Shown piece after piece: positions 1 to 9,734 of a DNA stretch of 64,000 bases. The notes under the pieces were generated by a model that did not search any database, had not been told where the DNA came from, and was given only the letters and a program-made list of their open reading frames with translations. This DNA is from Micromonospora marina (GTDB lineage: Bacteria > Actinomycetota > Actinomycetes > Mycobacteriales > Micromonosporaceae): assembly GCF_900091565.1 (NCBI RefSeq), contig NZ_FMCV01000006.1, forward strand, positions 1 to 64,000, written 5' to 3'. A program made the translations under genes and the position numbers. The number at the start of each line of letters is the position of its first letter. The first letter of the stretch is position 1.

Positions 1-243
1 ACGTTCCTGTCCGCACGGTACCGACGTCTGGTCACACGCCGGGGCAAGCGCAAGGCCCTGGTCGCCGTCGCCCGGTCCATCCTCGTGATCATCTGGCACC
101 TACTCGCTGACCCGACGGCCCGCTACCACGACCTCGGCGCCGACTTCCACGACCGCCGGATCAACACCACCCGCAGGACCAACAGCCTCGTCCGACAACT
201 CGAATCCCTCGGCCACACCGTCACCCTGCAACCCGCCACCTGA
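1..243 (+). mobile_element. IS110-family transposase, C-terminal fragment (gene enters from the left edge)
   Basis: Frame 1 is open from the first base to a TGA at 241-243 and gives the last 80 residues of a transposase. The motif ARYHDLGADFHDRR and the preceding Arg/Lys-rich stretch followed by ILVIIWHLL are typical of the C-terminal (transposase_20) domain of IS110/IS116/IS902 elements. The catalytic N-terminal DEDD domain would lie outside the window, so I cannot tell whether the element is intact. The right end of the IS probably lies in the roughly 120 bases between this stop and the LysR gene. IS110 elements often lack terminal inverted repeats, so no boundary can be fixed. Confidence 0.8.
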
Positions 244-362
244 CACCCCACACCCCAACCCCACCCGCGTCGACCCACCGACGCCGGGCCACCCCCGCGC
301 GCCCAAAACCCACCGTGGTACAGGTCATTTACCGGTCAGATCGACGGGGCGGCGGGGCGGGG

Positions 363-1292
363 CTACAACGGCTCCACGCCCGGGGGGAGTTCGGCGGTGG
401 CGGTGGCGTCGTGGACGTACTCCAGGAGGATGCGGCGCAGCTCGCGCCCGGCGTGGGTGGGCACCACGTCGCGGCGGCGGGCCACCGCGATGGTCCGGCG
501 GACGCCGGGCGGGACGAGCCGGGTGACCCGGATGCCGGCGCGGCGGGCCACCACGATGCCGGGCACCAGCGCGACGCCGAGCCCGGCCTCGACGAAGCTG
601 AGCACCGCGTCCATCTCCCCGCCGTCCACGGACAGGGTCGGCTCGAACCCGGCCGCCCGGCACGCCTGGAGCGTGGCATCGCGCAGGTCGTAACCCTCGC
701 GGAACATGACCAGCGGCTGGTCGCGCAGGTCGGTGATGCGCAGCTCCCCGGCGGGCGAGGTGCCCGGCAGCGGGTCGACCGAGGCGACCACCAGGCTCTC
801 GCGCAGGATCGGGTCGGCGCGCAGCCCCGGGTCGGCGCCGGCCGCCGGCATGATGATCAGGGCGAGGTCGAGGTCGCCGCGGAGCAGGTCCCGGACGAGG
901 TCCTGCGAGCCGCCCTCCTCCACGCGCAGGTCGACCGTGGGGTACGCGTCGCGGAACCGGCGCAGCACCGGCGGGGCCAGCGAGGTGGCCAGGCTGGGCG
1001 TGGCGCCGAGCCGGACCCGGCCCCGGCGCAGCCCCACCAGCTCCTGCACCTCACGGGTGGCCGTCTCCACGTCGGCGAGGATCCGCTTGGCCAGCGGCAG
1101 CAGCACCTCACCGGCCGCGGTGAGTGTGATGTTGCCCCTTACCCGCTCGAACAGCGGTGCCCCCAGGTCGGTCTCCAGAGCGTGAATTTGCTTACTCAGC
1201 GAGGGCTGGGTGATGCCGACAAGATCGGCTGCCTGGGTGAAATGTCGTACTTCGGCGACCGCTGCGAAGTACCGAAGCTGATGGAGCTGCAT
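363..1292 (-). CDS. LysR-family transcriptional regulator divergent from sdhCAB
   Basis: A 309-residue protein of normal LysR length. Residues 1-60 form the winged helix-turn-helix (MQLHQLRYFAAVAE, then the TQPSLSKQIHALE recognition helix). Residues about 90-295 form the periplasmic-binding-protein-like effector domain. It is transcribed away from the succinate dehydrogenase genes. The perfect palindrome ATAGCCTACGGCTAT lies 5 bases upstream of its start codon, where an autoregulatory LysR-type site is expected. By position it probably controls itself and sdhCAB. The effector cannot be read from the sequence. The ATG at 1290-1292 begins the conserved N-terminus, so the start is secure. Confidence 0.9.
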   Translation of the reverse strand: MQLHQLRYFAAVAEVRHFTQAADLVGITQPSLSKQIHALETDLGAPLFERVRGNITLTAAGEVLLPLAKRILADVETATREVQELVGLRRGRVRLGATPSLATSLAPPVLRRFRDAYPTVDLRVEEGGSQDLVRDLLRGDLDLALIIMPAAGADPGLRADPILRESLVVASVDPLPGTSPAGELRITDLRDQPLVMFREGYDLRDATLQACRAAGFEPTLSVDGGEMDAVLSFVEAGLGVALVPGIVVARRAGIRVTRLVPPGVRRTIAVARRRDVVPTHAGRELRRILLEYVHDATATAELPPGVEPL

Positions 1293-1296
1293 CTAC

Positions 1297-1311
1297 ATAG
1301 CCTACGGCTAT
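1297..1311. promoter_or_regulatory. LysR-type operator (T-N11-A palindrome) between lysR and sdhC
   Basis: ATAGCCTACGGCTAT is a perfect 6+3+6 inverted repeat and contains the canonical LysR box T-N11-A (TAGCC-N3-GGCTA). It sits in the 35-base gap between the LysR start and the first possible sdhC start. Binding there would cover the start region of the regulator gene and lie upstream of sdhC. The palindrome is seen directly; its function as an operator is inferred from family practice. Confidence 0.65.
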
Positions 1312-1327
1312 CAACGCTGCGATTTCG

Positions 1328-2059
1328 ATGCATTGGACGCCTGATCGAAGTGCTCCTAGCGTCGAGCCTGTGGTAATCACGAAAACTCGATCGCCCATCC
1401 GCTCGAACGTCGGTCTCAAGGCCGTCATGGCGGTGACGGGCATCATCCTCGTGCTGTTCCTGATCGCGCACATGCTCGGCAACCTGAAGATCTTCACGGG
1501 CGAGACGTCGTTCGACCACTACGCGCACTGGCTGCGGGACATCGGCACGCCGCTGCTGCCCACGACCTGGTTCCTGTGGATCCAGCGCGCGGCGCTCACC
1601 GTGGCCGTCCTCGCGCACATCGGCGCGGCCGTCGTGCTGGCGAAGCGGTCCCGGGCCGCCCGCCCGGTGCCGTACGCGCACCGCCGCAAGATCCACGTGA
1701 ACTACGCGGCCCGCACGATGCGCTGGGGTGGTGTGATCATCCTGCTGTTCGTGATCTACCACATCCTCGACCTGACCACGGGTCACCTGAACCCGCAGGG
1801 CGACCCGGCCAACCCGTACGGCAACGTGGTCGCCGACTTCGCGCCGGAGCGCTGGTACGTCACGCTCTTCTACACCCTCGCGCTGGTGACCCTCGGCTTC
1901 CACCTGCGCCACGGCGCCTTCAGCGCGTTCCGCAGCCTCGGCCAGCAGACTCCCAAGGGCGAACGCCGGGCCCGGATCGCCGCGCTCGTCTTCGCCGTCG
2001 CGCTCGTCGGCGGCTACCTGCTGGTCCCGTTCGCCGTGATCACCGGATTGGTGGCCTGA
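1328..2059 (+). CDS. sdhC: Succinate dehydrogenase cytochrome b subunit
   Basis: Membrane anchor of complex II. Five hydrophobic segments (about residues 30-50, 80-98, 128-148, 170-190 and 215-238) carry histidines in or near the helices (IAHML, LAHIG, IYHIL, FHLRHG). This fits the five-helix, di-heme b558 anchor used with menaquinone. One fused anchor with no separate sdhD is normal for this class. The ATG at 1328 gives 243 residues, but a GTG at 1370 (followed by [12 protein letters not shown]) is an equally likely start and would give 229. Neither has a strong Shine-Dalgarno sequence. It is first in the sdhCAB operon, with sdhA starting one base after its stop. Confidence 0.93.
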   Translation: MHWTPDRSAPSVEPVVITKTRSPIRSNVGLKAVMAVTGIILVLFLIAHMLGNLKIFTGETSFDHYAHWLRDIGTPLLPTTWFLWIQRAALTVAVLAHIGAAVVLAKRSRAARPVPYAHRRKIHVNYAARTMRWGGVIILLFVIYHILDLTTGHLNPQGDPANPYGNVVADFAPERWYVTLFYTLALVTLGFHLRHGAFSAFRSLGQQTPKGERRARIAALVFAVALVGGYLLVPFAVITGLVA

Positions 2060-2060
2060 C

Positions 2061-3991
<1,931 letters not shown>

Positions 3992-3995
<4 letters not shown>

Positions 3996-4753
3996 ACCTG
4001 ACCCTGCGCATCTGGCGCCAGCACGGCCCCGAGGACAAGGGTCGGATGGTGACCTACCCGGTGCAGGACGTGTCCCCGGACATGTCCTTCCTGGAGATGC
4101 TCGACGTGCTCAACGAGCGGCTCATCCTCGACGGCGAGGAGCCGGTCGCGTTCGACCACGACTGCCGCGAGGGCATCTGCGGCGCGTGCAGCCTCATGAT
4201 CAACGGTGAGGCGCACGGGCCGCAGCGCGGCACCACCGCCTGCCAGCTGCACATGCGGCAGTTCTCCGACGGCGACACGATCGACATCGAACCGTGGCGG
4301 GCCCGCGCGTTCCCGGTCGTCAAGGACCTCGTGGTCAACCGCAACGCGTTCGACCAGATCATCGCCGCCGGCGGCTACGTGACCGCGCCGACCGGTAGCG
4401 CCCCGGAGGCGCACTCGGTGCCGGTGCCGAAGGCCGACGCGGACGCGGCGTTCTCCTCGGCGGCCTGCATCGGCTGCGGCGCCTGCGTGGCGGCCTGCCC
4501 GAACGGCTCCGGCATGCTGTTCACCGCCGCGAAGATCACCCAGCTCTCGCTGCTGCCGCAGGGCCAGCCGGAGCGCTACACCCGGGTGATCGGCATGGTG
4601 GACGCGCACGACGAGGCCGGCTTCGGCGGCTGCACCAACGTCGGCGAGTGCGCCTCGGCCTGCCCGAAGGGCATCCCGCTGAACACCATCGGCCGCCTCA
4701 ACCGGGACTACCTGAAGGCGACGGCCAAGCGCTCGGGCACGCCCGGCTCCTGA
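3992..4753 (+). CDS. sdhB: Succinate dehydrogenase iron-sulfur subunit
   Basis: A 253-residue electron-transfer subunit. An N-terminal 2Fe-2S ferredoxin domain carries [12 protein letters not shown] (about residues 58-69) with a downstream cysteine in TTAC. The C-terminal domain has [14 protein letters not shown] and [14 protein letters not shown], the ligands for the 4Fe-4S and 3Fe-4S clusters. Translation starts at a GTG overlapping the sdhA stop as GTGA, so the two are coupled. A strong hairpin follows 21 bases after the stop and closes the operon. Confidence 0.96.
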
Positions 4754-4774
4754 CCGCCGCCGGACGAACCCACG

Positions 4775-4811
4775 CGACCGCCGCGCCCCGCACCCGGGGG
4801 CGCGGCGGTCG
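4775..4811 (+). terminator. Rho-independent-like hairpin after sdhCAB
   Basis: A perfect 15-bp stem (4775-4789 paired with 4797-4811, arm CGACCGCCGCGCCCC) with a 7-base loop, followed by CCGTTG without a T-run. Hairpins lacking a U-tract are common terminators in high-GC actinomycetes. It separates sdhB from the alcohol dehydrogenase gene. Confidence 0.7.
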
Positions 4812-4917
4812 CCGTTGACCAGGGGTATCAGGCCGCCGGCGTCGGCGCGCCGCCGATTCAACCCGCCTCTCGCGGGTAGCAGTCCGATGGACGGCACCGG
4901 AGAGGGGACACACAGGC

Positions 4918-6102
4918 ATGAAGGCACTGACCTGGCACGGCAAGCGGGACGTTCGGGTCGAGGACGTCCCGGATCCCCGGATCGAGGAGCCGACCGACGC
5001 GATCGTCCGGATCACCTCGACCGCGATCTGCGGTTCCGACCTGCACCTGTACGAGGTGCTCGGGCCGTACCTGAAGCCCGGCGACATCCTCGGGCACGAG
5101 CCGATGGGCATCGTCGAGGAGGTCGGGCCCGGCGTGACCCGGCTCAAGAAGGGCGACCGGGTGGTCGTCCCGTTCAACATCTCCTGCGGCTCGTGCTGGA
5201 TGTGCGAGCGGCAGCTCTACGCGCAGTGCGAGACCACGCAGGTGACCAGCCAGGGCAAGGGCGCGTCCCTGTTCGGCTACACCTCGCTGTACGGCTCGGT
5301 CCCCGGCGGCCAGGCCGAGTACCTGCGCGTACCGCAGGCCCAGTTCGGCCCGATCACGATCCCGGACAGCGGTCCGGACGAGCGCTGGCTCTACCTGTCC
5401 GACATCCTGCCCACCGCCTGGCAGGCCGTGAAGTACGCGGACGTCCCGCCCGGCGGCACGCTCGCCGTGTTCGGGCTCGGCCCGGTCGGGCAGTTCAGCG
5501 CCCGGATCGGCCGGCACCTGGGCGCCGGCCGGGTGATCGGGCTGGACCTGGTGCCCGAGCGGCTGGAGATGGCCCGGCGTCACGGCATCGAGGTGCTCGA
5601 CGTCAGCCAGCTCGACGACGTGCCCGGCGCGCTCATCGACCTGGTCGACGGGCGCGGCCCGGACGCGGTGATCGACGCGGTCGGCATGGAGGCGCACGGC
5701 GCGCCGCTGGGCAAGGTGGCGCAGACCGCCGCCGGGCTGCTGCCGGACAAGCTGGCCCAGGCGATGACCGACAAGGCCGGCGTGGACCGGCTGGTGGTGC
5801 TGCACGCCGCGGTCAAGGCCGTGCGGCGCGGCGGCACCGTGTCGATCTCCGGCGTGTACGGCGGCGAGCAGGACCCGATGCCGCTGATGGAGATGTTCGA
5901 CAGGGGTATCCAGCTGCGCATGGGGCAGTGCCACGTGCGGCGCTGGGTCGACGAGATCATCCCGCTGCTGGAGCGCGACGACGACCCGCTGGGCGTGGAG
6001 GACCTGCGGACCCACCGGCTGCCGCTGACCGACGCGCCGGGCGCGTACGAGATGTTCCAGAAGAAGGAGGACGGCTGCGTCAAGGTCGTGCTCGCGCCGT
6101 GA
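4918..6102 (+). CDS. Zinc-dependent alcohol dehydrogenase (formaldehyde dehydrogenase-like MDR family)
   Basis: A 394-residue medium-chain dehydrogenase. The N-terminal GroES-like domain has catalytic-zinc motifs CGSDLHLYE and GHEPMGIVEE. The structural-zinc lobe has four cysteines in the stretch NISCGSCWMCERQLYAQC. The Rossmann domain starts at VFGLGPVGQF. The insert around residues 255-290, rich in LLPDKLAQAMTDKAG, resembles glutathione-independent formaldehyde dehydrogenase-like proteins, whose substrate in actinomycetes is usually unknown. A GGAGAGGGGA stretch lies about 10 bases upstream of the ATG. The next gene starts in its stop codon, so the two are probably cotranscribed. Confidence 0.85.
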   Translation: MKALTWHGKRDVRVEDVPDPRIEEPTDAIVRITSTAICGSDLHLYEVLGPYLKPGDILGHEPMGIVEEVGPGVTRLKKGDRVVVPFNISCGSCWMCERQLYAQCETTQVTSQGKGASLFGYTSLYGSVPGGQAEYLRVPQAQFGPITIPDSGPDERWLYLSDILPTAWQAVKYADVPPGGTLAVFGLGPVGQFSARIGRHLGAGRVIGLDLVPERLEMARRHGIEVLDVSQLDDVPGALIDLVDGRGPDAVIDAVGMEAHGAPLGKVAQTAAGLLPDKLAQAMTDKAGVDRLVVLHAAVKAVRRGGTVSISGVYGGEQDPMPLMEMFDRGIQLRMGQCHVRRWVDEIIPLLERDDDPLGVEDLRTHRLPLTDAPGAYEMFQKKEDGCVKVVLAP

Positions 6103-7043
6103 CCCGGACAGTGGTCGTCACCGGCGCGACCAGCGGGATCGGCCGGGCGACCGCGCGGGAGCTGGCCGGCCGCGGGGACCGGCTGGTCCTCGCGGCCCGC
6201 TCCCCCGCCACACTCGACGAGGTGCGCGACGAGTGCCGGGCGGCGGGCGCGCGGGCGATCGCCGTACCGATGGACGTGACCGAGCCCGGCGCGGTGGCCG
6301 CGCTCGCGGACGCGGCGCGGACCGAGTTCGGCGGCGTGGACGCCTGGGTGCACACCGCTGCGGTCATGTCCTACGGCCGCTTCGACGAGACCCCGGCCGA
6401 GGTGTTCGAGCAGGTGGTCCGCACCGACCTGCTGGCCGCCGCCACGGTGGCGCGGGAGGCGCTGCGCCGGTTCCGGGACGCCGGCGGCGGCACGCTCGTG
6501 CTCACCGGCTCGGTGCTCGGGCACATCACCGCGCCCTACATGAGCGGCTACGTCGCCGCCAAGTGGGGCCTGCAGGGGCTGGCCCGCACGCTCCAGCAGG
6601 AGGCGCGGGAGACGCCCGGCGTCGCGATCTGCCTGGTCAACCCGGGTAGCGTCGACACACCCGTCTACCGGCAGGCGGCCAACTACCTGGGGCGGATCGG
6701 CCGCCCGCCGCCCCCGATCGCGTCGCCCGAACGGGTGGCACGGGCCATCGCGCACTGCCTCGACCGGCCCCGCCGGGAGGTGTCGGTGGGACGGCTCAAC
6801 GTGGTCATGCGCTTCGGCTTCACCGTCCTGCCCGGCGTGTACGACGTGCTGGTCGGGCCGCTGATGCGCCTGGCCGGGCTGACCCGGACGCCGGTCGCCC
6901 CGCACGAGGGCGTCGTGTTCACGCCGAACTCCGCCGGCGAGGCGGTCCGGGGCGGATGGCTGCCGGACCCGGCCCGGGTGGTACGCGCGGTCGGCGGGCG
7001 GGCCGCCACCGTGGCGTCGGCGGTACGCCGCCGGCTGCCCTGA
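6099..7043 (+). CDS. Short-chain dehydrogenase/reductase
   Basis: A 314-residue classical SDR. The cofactor loop TGATSGIGRATA lies near the N-terminus. The catalytic serine is in TGSVLGHITAPYMS and the catalytic pair is in YVAAK. After the catalytic core there is an extra C-terminal stretch of about 100 residues (a hydrophobic patch around FGFTVLPGVYDVLVGPLM, then a GGWLPDP tail), which occurs in SDRs sometimes annotated as membrane-associated. The GTG start overlaps the stop of the upstream alcohol dehydrogenase (GTGA), suggesting coupled oxidoreductases. The substrate is unknown. Confidence 0.85.
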   Translation: MTRTVVVTGATSGIGRATARELAGRGDRLVLAARSPATLDEVRDECRAAGARAIAVPMDVTEPGAVAALADAARTEFGGVDAWVHTAAVMSYGRFDETPAEVFEQVVRTDLLAAATVAREALRRFRDAGGGTLVLTGSVLGHITAPYMSGYVAAKWGLQGLARTLQQEARETPGVAICLVNPGSVDTPVYRQAANYLGRIGRPPPPIASPERVARAIAHCLDRPRREVSVGRLNVVMRFGFTVLPGVYDVLVGPLMRLAGLTRTPVAPHEGVVFTPNSAGEAVRGGWLPDPARVVRAVGGRAATVASAVRRRLP

Positions 7044-7153
7044 CCGTCGCGGCGGACCCGCGCACGGCCGGCCCGTCCCGGGGCGGCCGTCGCGCGGGCG
7101 GGCCGGAACGCGGGTGGTTACCGTGTACGACGGGACACGGCGGAGGGACGAGC

Positions 7154-8299
7154 ATGCGGGAATCGACGGGGCGGGAACCGGACCGGACGCGCGGCGGGCG
7201 GGTCTGGAAGCTCGCCGGGCTGGCCGCCGTCGCCGGCCTGGCCTGGGTGGCGCGGGACGTCCCGGCCCAACTCGGCGGCCGGCTCACCGGCACCCGGGCG
7301 GAACGGGCGGCCCGGTCACCGCGCTTCCGCGACGGCACCTTCCACAATCCGGCCGGCGCCACCGCCACGATGGTCGCCGACCCGGGCCGTAACCTCGTCC
7401 GGGAGCTGATCTTCGGCAAGCAGAAGCGGCGGCCGGGCAGCCAGGTGCCGCTGCTGCGCCCCGGTGCCGCGCCCGCCGCCGACCCGGTCCGCGAACTGAA
7501 CGTGATCTGGTACGGCCACGCCTCCACGCTCGTCGAGATCGAGGGACACCGGGTGCTGCTCGACCCGGTGTGGAGCGACAGGTGCTCCCCGTCCGGGCTG
7601 GTCGGGCCGCGGCGCATCCACGAGCCGCCGGTGCGCCTGCCCGAGCTGCCCCCGCTGGACGCGGTGCTGATCTCGCACGACCACTACGACCACCTGGACA
7701 TGGAGACCGTGCGCCGGCTGGCCGACCTCCAGTCCGCGCCGTTCGTGGTGCCGCTCGGCGTCGGCGCCCACCTGGCCCGCTGGGGCGTACCCGAGCACCG
7801 CATCGTCGAGCTGGACTGGTCGGAGAGCCACCGGGCCGGCGGGCTGACGCTCACCGCGACCGCCGCGCAGCACTTCTCCGGGCGCGGGCTGCGCCGCGAC
7901 GGCACGCTCTGGAGTTCCTGGACGATCACCGGTACGCACCGGAGGGTCTTCTACACCGGCGACTCCGGCTACTTCGACGGGTACGCCGCGATCGGCGCCG
8001 AACACGGCCCGTTCGACGTGACGCTGATGCAGATCGGCGCGTACGACAGGGCGTGGCCGCACATCCACATGTTCCCGGAGGAGGCGGTCGCCGCCCACCT
8101 GGACGTCCGCGGCGGGCTGCTGGTGCCGGTGCACTGGGGCACGTTCAACCTGGCCCTGCACGACTGGTCCGAGCCGGTGGACCGGCTCTGGGCGGAGGCG
8201 AAGGCGCGCGACGTGCGGCTCGCGGTGCCGCGTCCCGGCGAGCGGGTCGTGGTGGACGAGCCGCCGTCGGTGGACGGGTGGTGGCAGTCGATCGCCTGA
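7154..8299 (+). CDS. MBL-fold metallo-hydrolase, NAPE-PLD/UlaG-like, with N-terminal membrane anchor
   Basis: A 381-residue metallo-beta-lactamase-fold protein. The metal motif SHDHYDHLD is clear, with further ligands in YTGDSGYFDGY and PVHWGTF. The phrase WYGHASTLVEIEGHRVLLDPVW is typical of the NAPE-PLD-like group (phospholipase D-type lipases) and of UlaG-like lactonases. A short hydrophobic segment around residues 16-36 (KLAGLAAVAGLAWVA) may tether it to the membrane. The ATG at 7154 follows GGAGGGACGAGC, a good ribosome site. The first 110 residues are less conserved. The true substrate cannot be decided from sequence. Confidence 0.82.
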   Translation: MRESTGREPDRTRGGRVWKLAGLAAVAGLAWVARDVPAQLGGRLTGTRAERAARSPRFRDGTFHNPAGATATMVADPGRNLVRELIFGKQKRRPGSQVPLLRPGAAPAADPVRELNVIWYGHASTLVEIEGHRVLLDPVWSDRCSPSGLVGPRRIHEPPVRLPELPPLDAVLISHDHYDHLDMETVRRLADLQSAPFVVPLGVGAHLARWGVPEHRIVELDWSESHRAGGLTLTATAAQHFSGRGLRRDGTLWSSWTITGTHRRVFYTGDSGYFDGYAAIGAEHGPFDVTLMQIGAYDRAWPHIHMFPEEAVAAHLDVRGGLLVPVHWGTFNLALHDWSEPVDRLWAEAKARDVRLAVPRPGERVVVDEPPSVDGWWQSIA

Positions 8300-8305
8300 A
8301 CCACG

Positions 8306-8370
8306 CCGAAAAATTCGGACAAGGCATGCTTCTGCGCATATTTGCGTACTCTGTTCGCTGACGAGTCAGC
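8306..8370 (+). promoter_or_regulatory. Leader of the PglC-like gene with several inverted repeats and a possible promoter
   Basis: This AT-richer stretch holds CCGAA-AAA-TTCGG (8306-8318), the near-palindrome GCGCATATTTGCG and a perfect GCTGAC-GA-GTCAGC (8357-8370). The last lies just before the ribosome site GGAGGA. A weak sigma70-like pair, TTCGGA then 17 bases to CATATT, could be the promoter. The repeats are seen directly; regulation is a guess. Confidence 0.35.
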
Positions 8371-8384
8371 GGCCGGAGGACAGC

Positions 8385-9086
8385 ATGCAGGTTCGCCTCT
8401 CCCCAGGCGTGGAAGATCTACACACACCCACCTCACAGGCGAGTGTCGCCGCGGCCCTCAAGCGGGGCGTCGACGTCGCCGTCTCGGCCACTGCCCTGCT
8501 GGTGGCAGCGCCGATCCTGGCCGTGGTCGCGGTCGCGGTCCTGCTCGGCATGGGCCGCCCGATCATCTTCCGTCAACAGCGGATCGGCCGGTACGGCCGC
8601 GAGTTCACCATCCTGAAGTTCCGGTCCATGGCGGGTGGTGACGACCGCTTCTCCCCCGGCGACGACCAGGCGCGGCTGACACCCCTGGGACGGTGGCTGC
8701 GGGCGACCAGCCTGGACGAGCTACCCAGCCTCTGGAACATCCTGCGCGGCGACATGAGCCTTGTGGGTCCGCGCCCGTTCCCGACCAGCTACCGCGACCT
8801 CTACACGCCGGACGAGTTCCGCCGGCACGACGTCCGGCCCGGTCTGACCGGCCTCGCGCAGGTGAACGGCCGCAACAAGCTGGGCTGGGCGGAGCGCTTC
8901 GCCTACGACCTGCACTACGTGCAGCGCTGGAGCCTCCTCCTGGACGCCCGCATCCTGGCCCGGACCGCGGTGGCAGTGCTCCGCCGGCAGGGCATCAGCG
9001 CGCCCGGCACCGCCACCGCGCACGAGTTCCGCGGTACCGCCGGCGAACGGCAGGTGCCCGCGACCGCGGGACGCGGATCGCGGTGA
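8385..9086 (+). CDS. PglC-like phosphoglycosyl transferase (bacterial sugar transferase)
   Basis: A 233-residue monotopic phosphoglycosyl transferase. It has one hydrophobic re-entrant segment at about residues 30-52 (VSATALLVAAPILAVVAVAVLLG). The catalytic Asp-Glu pair lies in TSLDELPSLWNIL (Asp111-Glu112), followed by SLVGPRPFPTSY and RPGLTGLAQVNGRN. The small size without extra N-terminal helices matches PglC/WcaJ-core enzymes, which move a phospho-sugar from UDP to undecaprenyl phosphate. The coupled PglD-like gene downstream suggests di-N-acetylbacillosamine or a related amino sugar as substrate. GGAGGA sits 6 bases before the ATG. Confidence 0.88.
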   Translation: MQVRLSPGVEDLHTPTSQASVAAALKRGVDVAVSATALLVAAPILAVVAVAVLLGMGRPIIFRQQRIGRYGREFTILKFRSMAGGDDRFSPGDDQARLTPLGRWLRATSLDELPSLWNILRGDMSLVGPRPFPTSYRDLYTPDEFRRHDVRPGLTGLAQVNGRNKLGWAERFAYDLHYVQRWSLLLDARILARTAVAVLRRQGISAPGTATAHEFRGTAGERQVPATAGRGSR

Positions 9087-9727
9087 CCCTCGACCTCGTC
9101 GTCGTCGGCTGCGGCGGCCACGGCCGGGAGATCGCCCAGATCGTGGCAGCGGTCAACGACGCCTCCATCCGGCCGCCGTGGCGGCTGGTCGGCTTCGTCG
9201 ACGACAACCCGTCCGAGCGGAACCGCAAACGCGCCGAGTCGTTCGGCGCCCCGTACCTGGGGACCGTGGCGGCGCTCGGGCAGCTGCCGCCGGAGACCCA
9301 CGTCGTGCTCGGACTGGGCGACCCACGCGTCCGGCAGAAGGTGAGCGCGCAGGTCGACGCGTACGGCAGGCCGGCGGCGAGTCTCGTCCACCCGGATGCC
9401 ACAGTCGGCCCGGACCTGGTGTCGGCCGAGGGCCTGGTGGTGTTCGCCGGTGGCCGGATCACCACCAACGTCACCGCCGGACGGCATCTGCACGTCAACC
9501 AGAACGCCACCCTCGCGCACGACTGCGTGGTCGGCGACCACGTCTCCCTGCATCCGCTCGCGGCGGTCTCCGGCGACTGCCGCCTCGACACCGCCGCACT
9601 GATCGGCGCGGGTGCCGTGGTGCTCCCGGGACTGCGGGTCGGCACCGGCGCGACGGTCGGCGCCGGTGCGTGCGTGGTGCGCGACGTTCCGCCGGAGATC
9701 GTGGTCAAGGGCGTGCCGGCCCGCTGA
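9083..9727 (+). CDS. PglD/NeuD-family sugar O/N-acetyltransferase
   Basis: A 214-residue two-domain acyltransferase. The N-terminal Rossmann-like sugar-nucleotide domain starts LVVVGCGGHGREIAQI. The C-terminal left-handed beta-helix is built of hexapeptide repeats, with the putative catalytic histidine in LAHDCVVGDHVSLHP and a final VVKGVPAR. PglD acetylates the 4-amino group of UDP-4-amino-4,6-dideoxy-GlcNAc; NeuD-like relatives acetylate sialic acids. Coupling to a PglC-like gene (GTG start inside the TGA) favours the bacillosamine role. The aminotransferase and dehydratase needed upstream in that pathway are at 17.2 and 24.9 kb. Confidence 0.85.
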   Translation: MTLDLVVVGCGGHGREIAQIVAAVNDASIRPPWRLVGFVDDNPSERNRKRAESFGAPYLGTVAALGQLPPETHVVLGLGDPRVRQKVSAQVDAYGRPAASLVHPDATVGPDLVSAEGLVVFAGGRITTNVTAGRHLHVNQNATLAHDCVVGDHVSLHPLAAVSGDCRLDTAALIGAGAVVLPGLRVGTGATVGAGACVVRDVPPEIVVKGVPAR

Positions 9728-9734
9728 GCGGTCC

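Noticed and set aside
1..300. Complete insertion sequence at the left edge
   Set aside because: Only the transposase C-terminus is inside the window, and no second end or target duplication can be seen.
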